Shown in pieces: positions 57,425-64,000 of a DNA stretch of 64,000 nt; within the stretch, counting starts at the first letter, position 1; each line of letters begins with the position of its first letter. A program made the position numbers and the translations under genes. The stretch is from the NCBI GenBank assembly GCA_000827325.1, contig KN832871.1, forward strand, positions 124,001 to 188,000, in the 5' to 3' direction. The notes beneath the pieces were generated by a model, which searched no databases, was not told where the DNA came from, and worked only from the letters and a program-made list of their open reading frames with translations. The DNA comes from Oidiodendron maius Zn (taxonomy: Eukaryota > Ascomycota > Leotiomycetes > Myxotrichaceae).

Positions 57425-58562
57425 GGCTTGTGGGCGAAGCCATCACCAATCTATATTCAAGGAGAACTTTATGCAAATTCACGTCCAAGGAGCATAATGC
57501 ATACCAGATAATATCCCAAAGGCCCTTGTCTAGATTGATGACAATGTTGGCTAACGGTACTCTCGTTTGGAACCGTAAGAGCTCAGGCAGCTTATTTTAA
57601 ACAGCTCTTGGCTAGGATTTCACTACATTGGCGATGACATTCAGGCATCGTCTATCAAAAAGTGGAAAAACCAGAGCCCTCATATACTGTTTCGGTGGAT
57701 TTGCCTACTTCGTCGGCGAATGATAGAAGCAAACATCAAAGACAACGAAATATTCGAACTACCGAACCAAAACGACAAATTGTCACTACTTATGATTATA
57801 TGTCGAGGGTCGCCAAAGATTCGAATCACGCTTAGAATTCTTGCGGAGCTAGTTGTGTTACAGAAGAAAAAAGTCATATTTTGGTGCTCCCTTCCAGCAA
57901 ATCAGCTCTTAATACATGCGTGTTGCGAGCTGTTAAATATCTGGTCGGGTTGTTATTCCTCTGAACTAACTAGAGAAGAGCGCAATGCTGTTGTACATGC
58001 GTTTACAGAGGATCCTGAGAAGCGAGTCTTTATTGGTTCATGGCATGTTGGTTCGACTGGTCTTAATTTGCAGAAGCAATGCTATCATTGTATCGAATGG
58101 GACGCACCACCCTCTATTGGTGCAATGATTCAAGCCAGAGGCCGATCGCGCAGAATAGGCCAACCACTTGCCGTCGAGAACCTTGAAGTTACGGTTGAGA
58201 ATTCTTTCCAGAACCGTATTATGAGAACTACTATAATGAAATCCCTACCAGGTGCTATGGCTCACCTTACAATCAATGTGGGAGAAGTCAACGATTCATT
58301 TGCGACTGGAAATGATGACGATGACATTGAAATTGGGGAGTGGTTTTTGGTCGATGGCGAATTAATTCAAAAGCCAGATCCTCGAGTCGATAATCTGCCG
58401 GCAAACTTGAAACTTACTACTACCCAGTTCCTTACCGCCCTTATGGACTCTAAGAGAGGGGGTGCGTTGGATTCAGACATATGGGAAGACGAGAAAGTGG
58501 ACGACGAGTTTCTACTATCAGACATCGAAGTAGTTCATCCTGCGGAAATATTCAACTTCTAA
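57425..58562 (+). pseudogene. Broken SNF2-family helicase fragment
   Basis: The C-terminal half of a SNF2/RAD54-type DNA translocase. The continuous frame from 57720 to 58562 (280 codons) holds the helicase C domain: VIFWCSLPANQLLIHACCEL (motif IV region), RVFIGSWHVGSTGLNLQ (motif V) and MIQARGRSRRIGQ (motif VI, with the catalytic Arg). Upstream, related sequence sits in different frames. LVGEAITNLYSRRTLCKFTS ends at 57600. SFGTVRAQAAYFKQLL lies in another frame and is interrupted. GFHYIGDDIQASSIKKWKNQ leads into the intact part. At least one, probably two, frameshifts separate the pieces, and the N-terminal helicase lobe is absent. It is therefore a decayed copy, lying in an A+T-rich island. 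The intact 280-codon part has an acidic tail and could still be transcribed. Confidence 0.72.
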
Positions 58563-58809
58563 AATGCGACTGGAAAATACTAGTATTTAGCTGCGAATTG
58601 ATATTGGGGTTGCGAATTCCTGAGATACCATCGATGGTTAATGGACAACTGCTGGCGAAGGCTTCAAACAATGGCTGGTGAAGGCTTTAACAACACAAAT
58701 AGACTAGTAAGTGTTCTAATACAGAGCGAAGTGATCCGAGGTAGGGTACAAAGTGACACTAGCAGTGAAGCTGGAAGACCAAGTTATTGAGTAACATATT
58801 CATGCAAAA
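58563..58809. other. Gap between helicase fragment and retropepsin-like frame
   Basis: About 250 A+T-rich bases between two convergent degraded genes. Nothing recognisable. Confidence 0.5.
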
Positions 58810-59544
58810 CTATAACTTAGACTTCTTAGTCGCCTTTAACCGTCCATCGAAGCACAATTCTATCCTCCTATGGCCACTATAACTAAAAGAAGAGTTGTAT
58901 TCATGAAAAAAAGTCAGCACCAAGAATACTAATTTCAGCAAAGTGTGCATCCTTTGGGGACATATGAGTCATATGATAGTATCCAGCAATATAAACGAAG
59001 GCAGGGTCCTCGTCAGTTTGGATAGCAAGAGCTTCACATGCCTAGAGTCAAGTAAGTAACTAGGCTTTCTTTCTATAGGCAGAAGCACTCGCCTCAGCTG
59101 AGAGATAAGTCAATGGGGCACCAGTATCAACAATGAAAAACACCCAATAAGACTTGCCATGACGACTGACAACACATGGAAGTATTGAACGAAACTTCGG
59201 ACCGTATACGATGCCATGACCGATTTCAACCACTTTATTAGCATCAGCCCCACTTGCATTCGCAAGGTATGGTATGCCTATGACTTCCGCAATTTCAGAT
59301 CGTAATTTCTTGCTGTTAATATCGGTGATCAAGACATCGTAATCCTTCGGGTCCACACCACCAACATCATGAATGTCAATGAATTCACCACGGTCTCTAG
59401 CCTCTTGCTGTCTCTTGTTGATGAAAAAAGCTAGTGGACCAGGAGACGAACTAGAACGCCGAGCGAGAGTATCGTATACTATTACCTCTAACCTTAACTT
59501 TAATATCATGAGGCTTAGTAGCTTCCCACTCTTTAATATAATGG
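58810..59544 (-). pseudogene. Retropepsin-like aspartic-protease domain gene, probably broken
   Basis: A minus-strand gene reading in several exons. A first exon near 59544-59488 ends KPHDIKVKVR. After a GT-AG intron the frame continues AFFINKRQQEARDRGEFIDI and VSRHGKSYWVFFIVDTGAPLTY. VDTGAPLTYLS is a DTG catalytic-turn motif as in single-domain aspartic proteases. An intron with a possible GC-AG boundary (59076-59045) then leads to ACEALAIQTDEDPAFVYIAG and ISILGADFF, which fits the second psi-loop motif ILGxD of retropepsins. After a run of seven T (58904-58910) the frame meets a stop at 58901. In the shifted frame it continues HEYNSSF through RRIELCFDGRL to a stop at 58810. The function is unknown. 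I do not recognise a named family beyond the fold. It may be a host gene or a repeat-borne protease. Confidence 0.55.
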
Positions 59545-61442
59545 CTGTATTATTATACGTTAGACCTATAAGATGTCTTGGTGTCTAGAGCACCTGCAAT
59601 TTCTTCTTCCTTTCTGAATTATTGTACGATACATTGTCCAGGCAACTAAATAAATATTTGTATTTATACTAGAATAGTAGAGAGTTCTTCTCTCTTTAGT
59701 TTTCTCCTCCTTGTTAATATAGAGGTTCATTGTCAACTACAGAAATCTATTGCAGCCCCTGCTTTATATTCTTCTTCTATCTCTGTTATTAGACAGTAGT
59801 AAGGCTTAGGAAGTATAGGAGGCTGCTTAACCTTAGCCTCCTTATTATTATAGAACTCTAATTTGTCTGCTTTTCTATACTAATTAATCCAAGCTGCAAT
59901 ATAGAAACAGACACCCTTAATGTCAGGTGCAATTCCGAGGCACGCTGGAGGGTAGCACCTGGTTACGTGGCACGACTCATAATCAGGGCTTATCAATTAT
60001 GTACATATATGCTTAATAGGGCCCTTATTTCAGAGGGGGCAGCGATCAGTCTAATTATCAGTCGTTGAATCCAGCTCTGCTCTTGTGAACTACTAGTGAA
60101 CCTCCAGCGAGGTCCCAGCTACCCTTACTTTCCTGCTGAACAACCATTGCTTAGTCGACTCTTCCACTCTGTACGATAGGCACCTGACACTTAAGCGGAG
60201 GCTGTTCCTTAGTATTTTCAGGATTATCTCTTCTTGAGCAGAGGTTCAGGTTAATGCGCAGGTTATAGTCGGATCAAGGTGAAACTCAGTTATATTGACT
60301 ATAGGCTTTCGGCATAGCAGAATGCCGAAAGTAGTAGGTAAAGAGAGTGATGCAGAGACAACTAATTAAGCACAGCTACACTAGAGTAAAGGCCCCTTTA
60401 TATGGACCTATTCAGCCTCTTATTAACTTACATGAATCCTCTGAATCCTAGATCCTGAAGGATATCCTGAATCCTGAAGGATGTGTTATGCGTGATTGAG
60501 GCCCTGATCAATATCTCTTATCCCTTCTTTTTAAAGTATATAGCCAATAGCCTATAAGGTTGGATTGATATATACCTTATCTATAAAGATAATATAGTCC
60601 TAAAAACCAAATAGAGGTTTATATATATACTCCTTGCTATATTTCTCTTATTCCTTTTGGTTCTTCCTTAAAATAACCTTCTTGATAAAGGTATATTTAT
60701 ATTATTAGCCTCTCTTTATATACTCCTTAAGCTTACGCTATAATTGGCGCTTCTTGACTAGTATATTATAGAATACAATTTAAGCTTTAAGTGGTTGTTT
60801 GCAGACAGGATTTCGAGATAGGGAAACAAGGAGCTTGTATATTAATTTCAAGACTCTTGATAGGCGCCCAAGTGCCTTAGATCTTTACTAAGTCCCTCTC
60901 TTTACTAGGGAACCTATATTATTATACTGTTGCTTCCAAAATCAGCCAGTAGACTTAGGGATACTGTATTCCTTTAAAATACTATATAGCGAAACAGCCA
61001 TCATTTGATAGTCGCGCGATGCTTTATATTGATATGTTCTGATATAAAGCTTTGTCTGAATTGAGTGGTTCCATTCACATACTATAGTAGCTACTCCGCA
61101 CTCTCGCTGCCTAGTAAATTCTAAAGGGGCCTTATTTGCACCGCACCGAAAGTCTTGCTCGCGTTAGGCCCGAAATCCCCGTAACCTCCGCCCACCCAAT
61201 TCATAAACCTGATGTATCAATCTCGCCGCCCTGAAAACACAAAGGGAAAGATTATAGGGGAAAAAAATGAGAACATTGAATATGTGCTCGGGCCTATACA
61301 CCTAAACCACCGATGCATGTATGCTGTGCGGAACGCCAGAGAAGCGAGGAATGAGGAAATTAACTAAACCGTAGAGCCACGACGAGAACCCAGACTATTA
61401 TTTCTGTCCGCAGCGGCATGATATCCAGCGCCGCTGGCTCTG
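59545..61442. other. A+T-rich island, right part
   Basis: Strongly A+T-rich, CpG-poor DNA with TATA-type runs and no coding frame of note, extending to about 61100. A small inverted repeat lies at 60306-60331. From about 61100 the composition returns to normal and the VID30 3' side begins. Confidence 0.6.
60306..60331. repeat. 10-bp inverted repeat with 6-base loop
   Basis: Perfect arms CTTTCGGCAT and ATGCCGAAAG around AGCAGA. It could be a terminal-repeat relic or chance. It stands in an A+T-rich tract where CpG has otherwise been lost, yet both arms keep one. Confidence 0.6.
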
Positions 61443-64000
61443 TTACTCGCTTTGGCTGGGCCGGATAAAGTCATTGATGTTGACGAATGAACCTGGCTGA
61501 CCTTCCTCCCAGATCTCTTCTAGAAGGACGTTGGTCTGCTGGATCAGCTGCTCCAGAGCCGCTGTGGAGGACTTGCCTAGGGAGACTAAATTTGGTCAGT
61601 GAATGCTGCCAGCCACAATAGACTAGACTTACGCAGGATTGCAGAATTCAGTTCCTCCGCTACGGCGACTCTACCGCTCGGATGTAAGAGGTGAGACACT
61701 TCTTTCACGTTCAAGGGGTCTTGGTACGCCATCAAAGAGAATGCGTCCTGGAGCGCCTTGCTAACCTCGCGGCGTGGATCGTCGACAAACTCAGCTTGCA
61801 GCTCCCGGCCGTAATCGAGCGTCTCTTGCAGCAGCTTCTGGTACTCTACCTGCATCCCTGACGACTCTTCCGTGTCCATCCTATCAAAGGTATTGTTCTG
61901 GTGTGGGTGGTCATCCAGTTCCATATCATGATTGATAATATCGTCGTACCAATCTCCGCTATGCCCGTTGGCTTTCTTGGTGATATTTGAGTTACTTTGC
62001 TGCTGCATCTCAGCAGCCTGCCGGATCATCTCGATAAATCGTCGAATTCTCAACCGGAAGTAGACCTGCTCATTATCTTTCAGAACGTTGGGGTATAACT
62101 CGTTCGTTAACTGCAAAGCTCTTTCGACATCGCCCTCTAATATTGCCGCACGAATTCCTATATGTTCATTAGTACCCGAATAAACAAACGCACGAGATAT
62201 GGCATACGCTGCCGATGACCAGCATCCTCATCTTCTTTAACATCGAATCCTTGGATTACTGCGTTCCTATCCATACTCAAAGCCTGCTTTTCTGAACGAA
62301 CTTCCTCCGCAAAGACCTTGGCTGTCTCGACGTAACCATCGTGCGTTAGAAATTGGAGGACCTGAGAAGGTTAGATAAAGTAAACTAATATGTATTTGAT
62401 GGTATACCAAGGACTGAATTAGTTCCGTCTCATTTAAAGGCGGTGCAAGCTTTGTGGTGCTAGGGACGGTTAATAATCGTAATAGAACATCGATGACGAT
62501 AACTTGCCTTGTAGCTTCAATCTGTTGTCTTACCCGTTTCTTCTCCTCCTGAGCAAAGTAGTCAGCTTGTGTTGCATATCCCCTTGCAACAAATACTTCA
62601 AACACTAGAAGACCATCTCTAGCAGCAATGTCCAGAATCACTTTTATGGAGGCCTCTGGATGTTGCGCATACTCCGCCATAATACGCTGAATAACCTGAA
62701 GATTTCCAGTCCCTTCCCGAGTGCGAAGACGTTCGAGAGGCATTGTGGAAACATTCGGTAATGAAAAAATAAGATACTGGAAAATACTTGCCATCATCAT
62801 GCCATCTATATCAAACACAAATGGGCTTTGACCAAAGTTCACTCTAATGTGCTCGCCTGGCTTTTTCATTCCCACTGAGGGAAAGAGCTTCCCCTTTATC
62901 TCGCGGAAGGCAATACCTTCGTAATGTCAGTTAGTGGCATCAATCATTACGTCGCCGGCCATCCAAACATACCTAGGTGTTCTCCATTCTTTGTAAAGAA
63001 AGCAGACCCCGTTCTGAAATTCACGCCACAGCCTATAATATCGCCGGCTGTGAAAGGTGGCCCGTAACCCCTGCCCGAGCTCTGGCAGCAGAATGAATTC
63101 CCATCATCGCCATGATACGCCCACGATTCTGGTTCCCATCCAGGCAATCTTGACAGCGGGACGCTCTTGCTCGAGAATCCAATACCGATGGAGGTCCTAG
63201 ATAAAGTTAGATGATCGCAATGTGGCAATATATTCACTAAAATATTAAAGAGCATACTCTTCTCGTTTCCGGGAGATAATCGTTACTTCGAAATAGTATA
63301 TGCCAGACCGCGAAGGCATGGTATGGTCTGCTCTGATCGCACATGCCTCGTGGTCTCGATCAGAAGAAGGTTTCACTCCTGTGAACTTCACCTCCAACCC
63401 ATCGGACAAGACTTCCAACCCTCCTTGCTTGTCCTGATCATTCCATTTCGTTGGTAATGGAGCCAACGCCTCTTCTTCTGCAGGCGGGGCTTTCTCGATC
63501 ACGTCGTACGTCATGCCTCGATGGGAGGGTGCCATCTTCGAGTGCAGATTTATGCTGCTGGCGCTGGTTGAGAGCGAACCGGTCTGAGACCCCGCCGCCG
63601 ACGACGTTTCCTTCTGCGCTAAAACCTTGACCTTGTGTGCTTCCTCAACTACTTCAATATATCTAGAACCTTTGAGATATGAGGGCACGAAAAAATGATC
63701 CGTGTGCCCAGTCCCAAAGACACCAGTCCCCTGGCCGGTTGCGAGCGACCCGTATGCTCTGGAGAACCCAGATAGCTGCCCACCTCGGTTCCAGGAGCCC
63801 GAGCGGCCATGATGTTGTCCGTTTGTATTAAATCCCATGTCGTACCTCTGTGACTCAAAGGGCGAGTGGCTGGAGATATCTTGGAAGCCGGAGTCGTAAG
63901 TGAAGTCGGGACGTTGATGTAGGAGATGCGACAAGGCACCAGACCTTGTCGGCTGTTGGTATTGATTGGAGAGCGTTGGAGCAGCACCAGAGACGACGGA
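61443..64000 (-). CDS. VID30: Vid30/Gid1 (RanBPM) subunit of GID ubiquitin ligase, 5' partial
   Basis: Orthologue of yeast Vid30/Gid1 and human RanBP9/10, the scaffold of the GID/CTLH E3 ligase that degrades gluconeogenic enzymes on glucose. The reading frame is open to the window edge, so the N-terminus lies outside. Exons: 64000-63258, 63196-62973, 62916-62792, 62548-62508, 62459-62408, 62361-62208, 62157-61633 and 61576-61443. They give at least 665 residues and close in phase. The SPRY domain includes ACAIRADHTMPSRSGIYYFE, TSIGIGFSSKSVPLSRLPGW and AFFTKNGEHLGIAFREIKGK. PGEHIRVNFGQSPFVFDIDG ends it. LisH follows (ETELIQSLVLQFLTHDGYVE), then CTLH (RQRIRAAILEGDVERAL) and a CRA domain with YFRLRIRRFIEMIRQ and DDPRREVSKALQDAFSL. 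Two introns use GC-AG ends (62791-62549 and 62507-62460). Confidence 0.93.

Overview
The window reads as a chromosomal segment of a filamentous ascomycete (Pezizomycotina). The evidence is short GT-AG introns of about 45-170 bases in most genes (a few GC-AG), typical fungal orthologues (Maf1, AP-1 sigma, Bud32, Rfc5, Rex3, Nhp2, Qcr8, Phb1, Orm1, Vid30/Gid1, Sam35), long G+C-rich intergenic stretches, and A+T-rich islands that look like repeats eroded by repeat-induced point mutation (RIP). I cannot place it below subphylum with confidence. Exon coordinates come from reading splice sites by eye. For almost every complete gene the summed exon lengths give an intact reading frame. Gene spans run from start codon to stop codon and exons are listed in the evidence.

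Layout. 0.4-9.6 kb is gene-dense: a Dal5-type MFS permease, MAF1, AP-1 sigma, the glutamate-cysteine ligase regulatory subunit, BUD32 and an unknown membrane protein. 11.3-15.4 kb is one large gene of unknown function with an apparent tandem histone-fold pair at its N-terminus and four repeats of a short linear motif at its C-terminus. 15.4-21.1 kb is gene-free apart from a 17-bp tandem repeat and an A+T-rich stretch. 21.1-27.7 kb holds a two-part GPI-type repeat surface protein, ORM1 and a five-knuckle Air1/2-like zinc protein. 27.7-32.7 kb holds a mariner-like MITE and a DHA1-type drug antiporter. 32.7-42.1 kb is housekeeping: RFC5, REX3, a DUF676 lipase, PHB1, QCR8 and NHP2. 42.9-47.1 kb is metabolic: a DapA-family aldolase, a COG3618-type lactonase/amidohydrolase and a MetX-like alpha/beta hydrolase. 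47.5-56.0 kb holds a HAD hydrolase (CECR5/HDHD5 type), a CBM48 protein with a low-complexity tail, SAM35 and a small Ser/Gln-rich protein. 56.3-61.1 kb is an A+T-rich island carrying a broken SNF2 helicase and, convergent to it, a retropepsin-like reading frame. The right edge is VID30/GID1, whose 5' end lies outside the window.

Most genes are independent housekeeping loci with no shared pathway. The aldolase-lactonase pair at 43-46 kb is the one neighbourhood that suggests a pathway, namely non-phosphorylative sugar-acid breakdown. I found no CRISPR, rRNA or convincing tRNA gene. The items most worth a second look are the putative histone doublet at 11.3-15.4 kb, the retropepsin-like frame at 58.8-59.5 kb and the in-frame GC-AG intron of VID30.
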